DNA of 9,214 nucleotides from an uncultured Eggerthellaceae bacterium (GTDB lineage Bacteria; Actinomycetota; Coriobacteriia; Coriobacteriales; Eggerthellaceae), in NCBI GenBank assembly GCA_948829205.1, contig CAQLOA010000003.1, positions 13,911 to 23,124 on the forward strand, read 5' to 3'. Position numbers and translations under genes: made by a program. The notes below the pieces were generated by a model. It was given only the letters and a program-made list of their open reading frames with translations. It was not told the origin of the DNA and did not search any database. The first letter of the stretch is position 1. Each line of letters opens with the position of its first letter. This document shows, in pieces, positions 1-6,523 of this stretch.

Positions 1-1545
1 GTCGTACTCCACGACGCCCTCGCGTATCGCGTCGAGAAGCGCATCCGCGTTGGAGAGCCCATGCACGACGGCGCAGCGCACCTCGGTGCCGTTCATGTCG
101 AAGGCCCCTTCGGTCCATGCGCCATGCTCGGAAACCGCGAAGTCGAAGCCGTCGGGGGGCGGAAGCTCGCCGGTGGCCACGTAATAGGCGGTGCGCAGGG
201 CGGCTTCCATCACGCCGCCCGTCGTGCCGAAGATGATGCCGGCGCCCGTGAAGGTGCCCAGCGGGTCGTCGAGGGGCATGTCCTCAAGCGCGTTCACGTC
301 GATGCCCGACGCCTTTATCATGCGGGTGAGCTCGCGCGTCGTCAGCGACGCGTCCATGTCCGGAGTGCCTTCGTGCGAGTTCATGGGAAGTTCGATCTCA
401 TGCTTCTTCGCCGTGCAGGGCATTATGGCGACCGAGAACACGTCCTCGGGGGCAAGCCCGTTCTTCTCGGCGAACCAGGTCTTGATCACCGCGCCGAACA
501 TCATCATGGGGCTCTTCGCCGTGGACAGATGGCGCGTTGCGTCGGGGTATGCCGCCTTGGCGCGCTTCACCCACGCGGGGCAGCAGCTGGTGAACATGGG
601 CCACTTGACCCCGTCTTCGGGCGCGCCGGCGCCCAGGCCCTGAAGCAGTTCCGTGCCTTCCTCCATGATGGTCAGGTCGGCGGCCAGGGAGGTGTCGAAC
701 ACGTAGTCGACGCCCATCTTCTTGAGCGCCGCGACCATGCGTTCGACGGAAAGCGCGCCGTCGGCGGCGTCCAGTCCGACGCCCCACGACGTGCGTGCGG
801 CCGGAGCCACCTGCACGACGGTGGTCTTCGCCGGGTCCGTGATGGCGTCCAGCAGCCTCTGCGTGTCGTCGCGCTCGGTAAGTGCGGCGGTCGGGCAGTG
901 GGTTATGCACTGGCCGCAGGCGACGCATCCGGCCTCGCGCGTCGTCGCGCCGTTGCGCACCCCGATCGCGGACCGCTCGCCCGACCCTACGAACTCCCAG
1001 ACCCCGATGCCTTCCAGCCTGTTGCATGCCGCGACGCAGCGTCCGCACTTCACGCAGCGGTTCTCGTTGCGCTGCACGATGGCCCCGCTGGGCCACTCGG
1101 CGCGCCTGCCCTTCAGAAGCCGCCTGGAGTAGGGCGAAGGCGACTCCATCATGAACGTGCCCGTGGGGTCCCATTCGATCAGGCCTGCGTCAAGCAGCAG
1201 CGCCTGGAAGCGGCACGTGCCGTTGCGGAAGCAGTAGGCGCAGTTCAGGTCGTGGCGCAACAGCAGAAGCTGCAGGGCGCACGTCCTGGCCTCGCGCACG
1301 GCGTCGGTGTCGGTGTGCACCACCATGCCGTCGCGCACGTGCGTGTTGCAGGAGGCCGCGAGCCTGTCCTCGCCCTCCACCTCGACCACGCACACGCGAC
1401 ACGCGCCTATGTCGTTCAGGTCCGCGAAGTAGCAGAGCGTCGGGATGTCGACGCCGGCCGAGCGTGCGGCCTCGAGGATCGTCGCGTCCTCGCCGGCCTG
1501 GATGGCCTTGCCGTCTATGACGACGTTTGCTGGATTGCCTACCAT
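1..1545 (-). CDS. hydA: [FeFe]-hydrogenase catalytic subunit, HndD/CpI-like, 3' end cut by window edge
   Basis: Cytoplasmic iron hydrogenase subunit that interconverts H2 with protons and electrons. The visible 515 residues run without a stop to the window edge. Seen in order: a plant-type [2Fe-2S] domain (Cys38, 49, 52, 66); a His-ligated [4Fe-4S] motif H98-x3-C102-x2-C105-x5-C111; two ferredoxin [4Fe-4S] motifs (Cys164/167/170/174 and Cys207/210/213/217); and the H-cluster domain with TSCCPAW (319-325) and MPCTAKKHE (375-383). Compared with Clostridium pasteurianum CpI as I recall it, Cys322 and Cys377 are H-cluster ligands, and Cys321, Glu296, Glu299 and Ser341 fit the proton path, so the enzyme looks active. 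The third H-cluster motif (two further Cys) should lie just past the edge. The ATG at 1545 is supported by AGGAGGT at 1552-1558 with a 6-nt spacer. The start overlaps the upstream reductase gene by 7 nt (ATGGTAG), suggesting translational coupling. The symbol is generic. Confidence 0.96.
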   Translation of the reverse strand, partial: MVGNPANVVIDGKAIQAGEDATILEAARSAGVDIPTLCYFADLNDIGACRVCVVEVEGEDRLAASCNTHVRDGMVVHTDTDAVREARTCALQLLLLRHDLNCAYCFRNGTCRFQALLLDAGLIEWDPTGTFMMESPSPYSRRLLKGRRAEWPSGAIVQRNENRCVKCGRCVAACNRLEGIGVWEFVGSGERSAIGVRNGATTREAGCVACGQCITHCPTAALTERDDTQRLLDAITDPAKTTVVQVAPAARTSWGVGLDAADGALSVERMVAALKKMGVDYVFDTSLAADLTIMEEGTELLQGLGAGAPEDGVKWPMFTSCCPAWVKRAKAAYPDATRHLSTAKSPMMMFGAVIKTWFAEKNGLAPEDVFSVAIMPCTAKKHEIELPMNSHEGTPDMDASLTTRELTRMIKASGIDVNALEDMPLDDPLGTFTGAGIIFGTTGGVMEAALRTAYYVATGELPPPDGFDFAVSEHGAWTEGAFDMNGTEVRCAVVHGLSNADALLDAIREGVVEYD

Positions 1546-3371
1546 CTTGCCACCTCCTGGCTGCACGTGGCGCCGAAGCCGTAATGGTCGCATCTGAGGC
1601 ATCGGCTGGATTCCTGGGCGGCCTCCTGGGCGGTCATCCCAAGTTTCGCAAGCTCGAACGTCTGGGCCGCCTCGGCGAATATGACGTCCTTCAAATCGAT
1701 GCGCCCGTGCGGGCCTATGGCCGGCCTCGCGTGCGGGACGTCCACGTAGTCGTGCACGTCGTGGGTGTATCCCAGCGCGTTGTCTATGTTCGCGGCCGCC
1801 ATTTTGCCTGCGGCTATGGCCTTGATCGCGGTGGCGGGGCCGCTCACGGCGTCTCCGCCCGCGTACACGGGGCCAGGAGCGTCGGCTATGGCGCCGTCCT
1901 CGCGTGCGACGATGCATCCGCGCTCGATCTGCACGACCTTCGAGAACGCGTCGCTGTCTATGGCCTGCCCGATGGCGATTATGACCACGTCGCATGGTAT
2001 CTCACGCTGCGCCACGTCGGCTGCCACGGGGGCGGGGCGCCCTCCGCGGCCTATGGCGCCTATGATCTGCGGCTGCGTGACCAGCGCCTCCACCTTGCCG
2101 TCCGCATCGGGCTTGATGGCCACCGGCGCCTCCAGCTGCGTGATCTGGCAGCCTTCGGCCTTCGCCTCGTCGATCTCCTCGGGAAGGGCGGTCATGTCGG
2201 CTATGCGGCGCCTGTACACGCATTCCACCGACTCGGCACCCAGGCGCTTGGCCGTGCGGGTGCAGTCCATGGCGACGTTCCCGCCTCCCACGATGCACAC
2301 GCGCTTGCCGGTGAAGTCTGGGGCCTGTCCGTTGGCGACGTCGCGCAGGAACTCGACGGCCGACATCACGCCTTCGGCGTCCTCGCCGTCGCAGCCCAGC
2401 TTCTTGGCGTCGTGCGCGCCGATGGATATGAAGAGCGCGTCGCTTCCGTCCATCAGCTCGTCCACGGAAACGTCGGTTCCCACCGCGCACCCTGCTTTCA
2501 CGTCGATGCCGGTGCTCAGTATGAATTCGACGTCCGCGTCAAGCCTGTCCTGGGGAAGCCTGTAGTCGGGAATTCCGTAGCGCATCATGCCGCCCAGCTT
2601 CTCGCGCTGGTCGTAGACGGTGACGTCGTGCCCCATGAGCCGCAGATAGTACGCCGCAGTCAGTCCGGCGGGGCCGCCTCCGACCACGGACGCCTTCTTT
2701 CCGGTGCTGGGAAGAGGCTCGGGAGCGGGCGACCATTGCGCATTGTCGGCGGCGAAGCGCTTCAGCCCGCAGATGTTCACGGCAGCGTCCTCCAGTGCAC
2801 GGCGGCACACCGCCTCGCAGGGATGTTCGCACACGTAGCCGCATACGGTAGGCAGGGGGTTGTCGTTGCGTATGACGCGCAGGGCGTCGTCGAACCTGCC
2901 CTCGCGTATGCATGCGATGTAGGACGGCACGTTCACATGGGCCGGGCATTCCTTCATGCAGGGGGCCATCGGGGTCTGCTTGTGAGAGCATGCGTCGCGC
3001 TCTATATGGCTTTGCAGGTCTTCCTCGAAGCCGTCCAGCGCCTGAAGCAGCACCTTGCCTGCGGTGAACCCTATGGCGCAGTCGGACGCGGCGTACATGA
3101 CGCGCGCCGTGCCCTTCAATGTCTCCACGTCCGCGGCCTTGCCATCGCCGTCCAGGATGGTCCCCAGCTTCTCTACGCATGCGGCCAGTCCGCCGCGGCA
3201 GGGCGTGCACTTGCCGCACGACTCGGCCAGGAACATCCTTGCAACGGAATACGTGTAGTCTATCGGGCACTGGCCGGGCGGGATGGACGCCAGCCTCTCC
3301 ACCGCGTGCTGCGCGATGCCCGCGTACGTCCCGTCCGTGCGCGAGGGACTCTCGATAGTTAGTCGCGGCAT
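1539..3371 (-). CDS. NuoF-type [4Fe-4S] domain fused to GltD-like FAD/NAD(P) oxidoreductase, putative hydrogenase partner subunit
   Basis: A 610-residue flavo-iron-sulfur protein, probably the NAD(P)(H)-reacting electron-transfer subunit of the adjacent hydrogenase. Residues 45-100 resemble the C-terminal cluster domain of NuoF, with ESCGKCTPC (Cys52/55/58) and Cys98 as the expected fourth ligand. The FMN/NADH-binding part of NuoF is absent. Residues 135-205 are the cysteine-rich GltD N-domain (CMKEC at 138-142, then Cys177/181/185/189 and Cys201). An FAD Rossmann motif GGGPAG lies at 231-236, a nucleotide motif GGGNVAMD at 362-369 followed by YRRR at 386-389, and the C-terminal FAD motif AGGDA at 504-508. 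The tail carries RCLRC (590-594), perhaps another metal site. The frame stays open 39 codons further upstream, but I chose ATG 3371 because GGAGG (3375-3379) sits just before it and homology begins soon after. The spacer is short (3 nt). The gene could be misnamed glutamate synthase small subunit, but no gltB is visible and its partner is the hydrogenase. Confidence 0.92.
   Translation of the reverse strand: MPRLTIESPSRTDGTYAGIAQHAVERLASIPPGQCPIDYTYSVARMFLAESCGKCTPCRGGLAACVEKLGTILDGDGKAADVETLKGTARVMYAASDCAIGFTAGKVLLQALDGFEEDLQSHIERDACSHKQTPMAPCMKECPAHVNVPSYIACIREGRFDDALRVIRNDNPLPTVCGYVCEHPCEAVCRRALEDAAVNICGLKRFAADNAQWSPAPEPLPSTGKKASVVGGGPAGLTAAYYLRLMGHDVTVYDQREKLGGMMRYGIPDYRLPQDRLDADVEFILSTGIDVKAGCAVGTDVSVDELMDGSDALFISIGAHDAKKLGCDGEDAEGVMSAVEFLRDVANGQAPDFTGKRVCIVGGGNVAMDCTRTAKRLGAESVECVYRRRIADMTALPEEIDEAKAEGCQITQLEAPVAIKPDADGKVEALVTQPQIIGAIGRGGRPAPVAADVAQREIPCDVVIIAIGQAIDSDAFSKVVQIERGCIVAREDGAIADAPGPVYAGGDAVSGPATAIKAIAAGKMAAANIDNALGYTHDVHDYVDVPHARPAIGPHGRIDLKDVIFAEAAQTFELAKLGMTAQEAAQESSRCLRCDHYGFGATCSQEVARW
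1552..1558 (-). promoter_or_regulatory. Ribosome binding site of the hydrogenase gene, inside the reductase gene
   Basis: The minus-strand heptamer AGGAGGT is a full match to the anti-Shine-Dalgarno core, 6 nt before ATG 1545. It lies in the last codons of the upstream reductase gene. The hydrogenase can therefore be initiated independently as well as by coupling across the 7-nt overlap, which fits balanced production of two subunits. Confidence 0.85.
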
Positions 3372-3413
3372 GATCCTCCAATCGTCTTCGCGGCTTGGGA
3401 TGCGAATACGAGA

Positions 3414-3419
3414 ATTATG
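3414..3419 (-). promoter_or_regulatory. Possible -10 box of the hydrogenase operon promoter
   Basis: On the minus strand, CATAAT differs from TATAAT at one position and lies 43 bp upstream of ATG 3371. This would give a leader of about 35 nt. I see no convincing -35 hexamer at 16-18 bp, so this is a weak candidate. A second AT-rich box, TATAAG (minus strand, 3474-3479), lies closer to the terminator and is an alternative. Confidence 0.25.
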
Positions 3420-3486
3420 GCCCAGGAACGCTTCCGGGTCGGTCGAGGAAGCCGGAGATGGATGCAATGCGCACTTATACGGGCTC

Positions 3487-3518
3487 AAAAAGCGGCATGG
3501 CGCACTGCCATGCCGCTT
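3487..3518 (-). terminator. Rho-independent terminator downstream of the oleate hydratase gene
   Basis: A perfect 12-bp stem (AAGCGGCATGGC at 3490-3501 pairing with 3507-3518) closes a 5-nt loop. Read on the minus strand, the stem runs into five consecutive T residues (3491-3487). The plus strand has no T-run after the stem, so termination is directional. It would end transcripts coming from the oleate hydratase gene and insulate the hydrogenase operon. It lies about 240 nt past the hydratase stop, unusually far, because the palindrome at 3580-3741 lies in between. Confidence 0.88.
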
Positions 3519-3579
3519 GATTGGTGGGGTGTGTCAGGGAGACGTTGGCTTTTGGCCCATTTGGAGAGCTGAAGGCCAT

Positions 3580-3741
3580 GAAGCGGGGCGGCGAAGCAAG
3601 CTTGCGAGGCTGCAATGCGGTGCTCGAGCGAAGACGGGGTTCGAGGACTGTCTGAGGCGTCGCGAAGCGGCGCCGAGTTCCGCAGAACCTTCGCGAGAGC
3701 CGCATTGCGGGAGCCGAGTCGCTTGCAAGCCGCACTGCTTC
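3580..3741. repeat. Long imperfect palindrome (MITE-like or structured RNA element), unclassified
   Basis: About 162 bp that can fold on itself. The outer arms are GAAGCGGGGCGGC (3580-3592) and GCCGCACTGCTTC (3729-3741), complementary at 11 of 13 positions. Moving inward, GCAAGC (3596-3601) pairs with GCTTGC (3721-3726), GGCT (3608-3611) with AGCC (3712-3715), and GCAATGCGG (3612-3620) with CCGCATTGC (3700-3708). A nested hairpin sits inside: TCGCGAAG (3660-3667) with CTTCGCGA (3689-3696), enclosing the smaller palindromes CGGCGCCG (3668-3675) and GTTC-N4-GAAC (3677-3688). Each arm also carries its own 10-bp palindrome (3596-3605 and 3721-3730). It begins about 20 bp after the hydratase stop. 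No coding capacity or direct target repeat is evident. It could be a non-autonomous mobile element, a dispersed intergenic repeat or a structured 3' UTR. Confidence 0.6.
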
Positions 3742-3760
3742 CTGCCTCGGCGCTTTGACG

Positions 3761-5677
3761 TCAGTGTATCCCTGGCCACACCGCCCCTGTCGCGGGGCCT
3801 TCCACGTGCTCGTTCTCGCTCGTCGTGGGAATCACGCCGAACTCCTTCAGAAGGCCGTAAACGTCGGTGCCCTCTATCTCCTTGAGCCCCTTCGAAAGAG
3901 CCAGCTTCTCGATCAGGCTCATGTTCATGTCGGTGGCAGGCTTGCCGTCGCGCAGCAGGACGGTTGCGTTCAGCAGCACGCGCACGTCGAACGCGCTTCC
4001 CCACACCTCGGGGACGCCGCGGTCGATGTCGAGCAGGGTGTACACGGCCTCCATGCCGGTGCGCATCGAGTATTCGGTGGTGAATATCGTGTCGCGGGGT
4101 GTTTCGGCGAACTGGCCGACGAAGGCGAAGTTCACGGCGCCGTCGGGCACCACCAAGGGCCTGTCGTCCTTCGCACGCGGCATGAAGAACGCGGTGATGT
4201 AGGGCATCATGCAGGGGACGGTGTTGGCGCTGTTGGAGGCCAGGTCCTCGATCTGGTCCTCGGGCACGCCGATGTGGTAGAGCCATTCCTCGCAGATCTC
4301 CTTGCCAGTGCAGTCGCGCATAGGCTTCTTGACGTAGTCGCCGGGCTTGTCTGTGAACAGGCTGTAAACCCACACGCACACGGTTCCGGGCTTCTGGTCG
4401 CGGAACTGCGGCTGGCGGTTTATCGTCCAGCTGAGCAGCCAGCTGGAGTCCTTGACCGACACGATGCCGCCGGTGACGACGTTGCCGGACAGCGGGTCTC
4501 GCTTGCAGATGGCCTCGATGTAGGGGAGGATGCGCTCGTCGAGCGTGGTCACGGTGGCGCTTTCCCAGTTGCTGAGCTCGGGCGTGCTGCAGAACTTCTC
4601 GGGATGGCCGAACTCGGGGCTCTGGGCCGCTATGCGCTTCCACAGGTCCCAGCCGTCGCCGGGCACCAGCGCAGGGTCGAAGGCCGCCGGCGTGTCCTGG
4701 CTTCCGAACGACGAGTGCGCCACGCAGCTTCCTGGGGTTATGAACACCAGGTCTCTCTCGGACAGCCTTATCGTCTGCTCTTCTCCGCTCGGGGCGGAAG
4801 GCTTCGCTCCCGGCAGTCCGACCGCGGCGTCGATGTCGGCCTGCGAGGTGCCATGCACCAGCGTCAGCTCGGTGGCGACCTTTTTGAAGTCGTCCTTCGC
4901 GTCGCTGCACGAGAACTCCACGTCGGTGACGTGCGCGTTGAACTGGAAGTCGACCCCGTGCGCCTTCAGGTAGTTCTCCAGCGGCAGGATCATCGACTCG
5001 TACTGGTTGTAGCGCGTGAAGCGCAGGGCGCTGAAGTCGGGCAGACCTCCCAGGTGATGCACGAACCGCGTCACATAGCGCTTCATCTCGAGGGCGGAGT
5101 GCCAGTTCTCGAACGCGAACATGGTGCGCCAGTAGAGCCAGAAGTTGGAATTCAGCACCTCGTCGGAGAAGTAGTCGGTGATCTTCTTGTCCTGCAGCTG
5201 CTCCTCGGGGGTGAAGAACAGGTTGAGGATCTCCATGCAGGCCTTGTCGGAAAGGTTGAACCTGTCGTCGGTGTGCGCGTCCTTGCCGCGGTCCACCGTG
5301 GCGCGGCAAAGCGAGTAGTTCGGGTCGCGCTTGTTCAGCCAATAGTAGTAGTCGAGCACGCTCACGTCGCCGTCCTCGATGGACGGGACGTCGCGGAACA
5401 CGTCCCACATCACTTCGAAGTGGTTGTCCATCTCGCGTCCGCCGCGCATGGTGTATCCAAGCTGCGCGTAGTCCCATCCGTCGCAGGCACCTCCGGACCT
5501 GGGGTCGCGCTCGAGTATGTGGACGTTCTCGCCGGGCATCTGCGCGTCGCGCACCAGGAAGAACGCCGCGGTGAGCCCCGCCAGGCCCGACCCTATGATG
5601 TAGGCCTGCCTGCCTTCCACGCCTTCGGGCTTCTGCGGATGTGCGAACGCCTCGTAGTTGCCGCTGGAATAGTACAT
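3761..5677 (-). CDS. ohyA: Oleate hydratase (myosin-cross-reactive antigen family)
   Basis: FAD-dependent hydratase (EC 4.2.1.53) that adds water to the cis-9 double bond of oleate to give 10-hydroxystearate, and acts similarly on other unsaturated fatty acids. At 638 residues it is full length for the family. Residues 26-57 form the FAD Rossmann motif (GSGLAGLTAAFFLVRD, then an acidic residue in ILERD). RGGREM (78-83) carries Glu82 and the segment EMKRY (197-201) carries Tyr201; both fall on the numbering I recall for the catalytic Glu and Tyr of the Staphylococcus aureus enzyme, so activity is expected. Family blocks NQYESM (224-229) and FVGQFAE in the C-terminal half are present. There is no signal peptide, which fits a soluble or membrane-peripheral enzyme. 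ATG 5677 has GGAG at 5684-5687 with a 6-nt spacer. The gene follows the HdeD-like gene after 104 bp. Its likely role is detoxification of host or dietary unsaturated fatty acids. Confidence 0.97.
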   Translation of the reverse strand: MYYSSGNYEAFAHPQKPEGVEGRQAYIIGSGLAGLTAAFFLVRDAQMPGENVHILERDPRSGGACDGWDYAQLGYTMRGGREMDNHFEVMWDVFRDVPSIEDGDVSVLDYYYWLNKRDPNYSLCRATVDRGKDAHTDDRFNLSDKACMEILNLFFTPEEQLQDKKITDYFSDEVLNSNFWLYWRTMFAFENWHSALEMKRYVTRFVHHLGGLPDFSALRFTRYNQYESMILPLENYLKAHGVDFQFNAHVTDVEFSCSDAKDDFKKVATELTLVHGTSQADIDAAVGLPGAKPSAPSGEEQTIRLSERDLVFITPGSCVAHSSFGSQDTPAAFDPALVPGDGWDLWKRIAAQSPEFGHPEKFCSTPELSNWESATVTTLDERILPYIEAICKRDPLSGNVVTGGIVSVKDSSWLLSWTINRQPQFRDQKPGTVCVWVYSLFTDKPGDYVKKPMRDCTGKEICEEWLYHIGVPEDQIEDLASNSANTVPCMMPYITAFFMPRAKDDRPLVVPDGAVNFAFVGQFAETPRDTIFTTEYSMRTGMEAVYTLLDIDRGVPEVWGSAFDVRVLLNATVLLRDGKPATDMNMSLIEKLALSKGLKEIEGTDVYGLLKEFGVIPTTSENEHVEGPATGAVWPGIH

Positions 5678-5705
5678 GGTCTTCTCCGTTCCTCGGTATT
5701 GGCAA

Positions 5706-5743
5706 GGCGGCCATGGACGTCCTCAAGAACCTCCATGGCCGTC
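5706..5743. promoter_or_regulatory. 10-bp inverted repeat in the leader of the oleate hydratase gene
   Basis: CGGCCATGGA (5708-5717) and TCCATGGCCG (5732-5741) are perfect inverted copies separated by 14 bp. The match extends by a few bases with one bulge (from 5706 on the left, 5743 and beyond on the right). It sits 31 bp upstream of the hydratase ATG and about 40 bp after the HdeD-like stop. There is no T-run on the minus strand, so it is not a standard intrinsic terminator. A two-half-site operator for a dimeric regulator over the hydratase promoter, or a weak attenuator or processing stem, are both possible. Confidence 0.55.
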
Positions 5744-5781
5744 CTTTGCGGTCGTTTATGCTGGATCGCCGGATGTGCGGC

Positions 5782-6330
5782 CTAGATGCCTTCGATGGCT
5801 TCGGCCACCGACGCCGGGAGCACGATGCCTTCGACCACCATGGTGACGCCGCGCATCAGCAGGAATATGCCGAGGAACACCACGAAAGACGCGGGCATGA
5901 CCATGAACATGATGCCGCAGAGGATTCCGACTATCCCCGTGGCGAGAAGCCATCCCCAGCTGCGGAAGACGCCCCTCATGCCGATGGCGGCGACGATCGC
6001 GAAGATGCTGTAGCAGATCACGAACACGCCGGCCAGCCAGGGCAGCATGGCCGCGGTGGCCACCGGGTAGATCACGAACAGCATGCCCAACAGCACGTCG
6101 CAGATGCCGCTGGCCAGTATCCATCCCGCGCCGGGCGTGCCGCTTACCTGGCTGTAGGAGATGAAGTCGGTGACCCCGGCCACGATCAGGATCGCGCCGG
6201 CCATGATGGCGATCGACACCATCGAGGCCCCCGGCCACGCCATTACCATTATTCCCATGATGAATACCAGCACTCCGCCCACGATGAGTGCCCAGTCGTG
6301 CTTCCTGCGGGCGTTGTCGATGTTGCTCAT
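5782..6330 (-). CDS. HdeD/DUF308 family six-helix membrane protein
   Basis: A 182-residue integral membrane protein of the family that includes Escherichia coli HdeD, which is linked to acid resistance. The biochemical activity of the family is not established. Six hydrophobic segments are visible at about residues 12-31, 37-56, 69-88, 95-117, 125-146 and 148-170. They form the repeated two-helix pattern typical of DUF308, with short loops such as AWPGAS (31-36) and MVMPASF (143-149). The short N-terminus is polar and basic. The frame is open further upstream, but ATG 6330 is chosen because AAGGAG (6336-6341) lies 5 nt before it and the upstream residues are not membrane-like. The gene is divergent from the potassium channel gene and precedes the oleate hydratase on the same strand. 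A shared role in envelope or fatty-acid stress is inferred from position only. Confidence 0.9.
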   Translation of the reverse strand: MSNIDNARRKHDWALIVGGVLVFIMGIMVMAWPGASMVSIAIMAGAILIVAGVTDFISYSQVSGTPGAGWILASGICDVLLGMLFVIYPVATAAMLPWLAGVFVICYSIFAIVAAIGMRGVFRSWGWLLATGIVGILCGIMFMVMPASFVVFLGIFLLMRGVTMVVEGIVLPASVAEAIEGI

Positions 6331-6424
6331 GACGACTCCTTCCGTCGTTGCTTCCGTTCGTGTATGTTTTATTCCCAATGCGGCCGACGTCCCGCGCGAA
6401 CGCTCCGATGTTGATTTCCCGAAA

Positions 6425-6441
6425 TTGTCCAGTAGGGACAA
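6425..6441. promoter_or_regulatory. Candidate operator, TTGTCC-N5-GGACAA dyad
   Basis: Perfect 6-bp inverted half-sites around a 5-bp spacer, a size suited to a dimeric helix-turn-helix regulator. It lies about 95 bp before the HdeD-like ATG and about 83 bp before the channel GTG, so it could act on either or both genes. No T-run follows, so a terminator is unlikely. The cognate regulator is unknown; the TetR-family gene at the window end is one candidate only by proximity. Confidence 0.4.
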
Positions 6442-6480
6442 CGAAACGTCGCGCATGCACGGCGTCGCCGTTCCGTCCTG

Positions 6481-6486
6481 TAGAAT
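6481..6486 (+). promoter_or_regulatory. Possible -10 box of the channel-ccdA operon promoter
   Basis: TAGAAT matches TATAAT at five of six positions and lies 37 bp upstream of the GTG start. The expected -35 position (around 6458-6463) has no good TTGACA match, so if real it may need an activator. Weak evidence. Confidence 0.25.
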
Positions 6487-6523
6487 TGAAGGCAAGCAAA
6501 ACGTCTGAAAGGCATGCCCTGCC

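Larger units (their letters stand above)
3372..3760. other. 389-bp intergenic region without a gene
   Basis: Spacer between the oleate hydratase stop and the reductase start, both on the minus strand. It contains, in minus-strand order, a long imperfect palindrome (3741-3580), a rho-independent terminator (3518-3487) and about 115 bp that should hold the hydrogenase operon promoter. The minus-strand frame 3475-3735 is open for 86 codons, but it runs through both the palindrome and the terminator stem and has no recognisable domain, so I do not call it a gene. Confidence 0.8.
6331..6523. other. Divergent intergenic region between the HdeD-like and K+ channel genes
   Basis: About 193 bp that must hold promoters for both directions. 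The base composition is locally more AT-rich than in the genes. It contains an inverted repeat at 6425-6441, described separately, a plus-strand TAGAAT at 6481-6486, and AT-rich tracts near 6366-6374 that could serve the minus-strand gene. No convincing -35/-10 pair is seen on the minus strand. Confidence 0.6.

Noticed and set aside
61..1584. Long plus-strand open frame of about 500 codons antisense to the hydrogenase gene
   Set aside because: Its translation is Gly/Ala/His/Arg-rich without any domain, while the opposite strand encodes an unambiguous hydrogenase. Open antisense frames are common in GC-rich genes.
1527..3362. Plus-strand open frame of 611 codons opposite the reductase gene
   Set aside because: Same mirror effect. 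The minus strand carries full FAD, NAD and iron-sulfur motifs, and the plus-strand frame has no ribosome site or recognisable motif.
3475..3735. 86-codon minus-strand open frame in the 389-bp spacer
   Set aside because: It reads through the palindrome and the terminator hairpin and has no domain. It is most likely an incidental frame of the repeat element, though such frames may be annotated as small hypothetical proteins.
3534..5726. Minus-strand open frame of 730 codons overlapping the hydratase in another frame
   Set aside because: Extremely Arg-rich shadow of the hydratase frame; the hydratase frame contains the family motifs and its own ribosome site.
5706..5743. Calling the 10-bp inverted repeat an intrinsic terminator
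   Set aside because: No T-run follows the stem on the minus strand, and the 14-nt loop is long for such a terminator, so I left it as a possible operator or leader structure.
3755..5785. Plus-strand open frame of 676 codons opposite the oleate hydratase
   Set aside because: Composition is Val/His/Arg-rich and low in motifs; the true gene is the hydratase on the minus strand.
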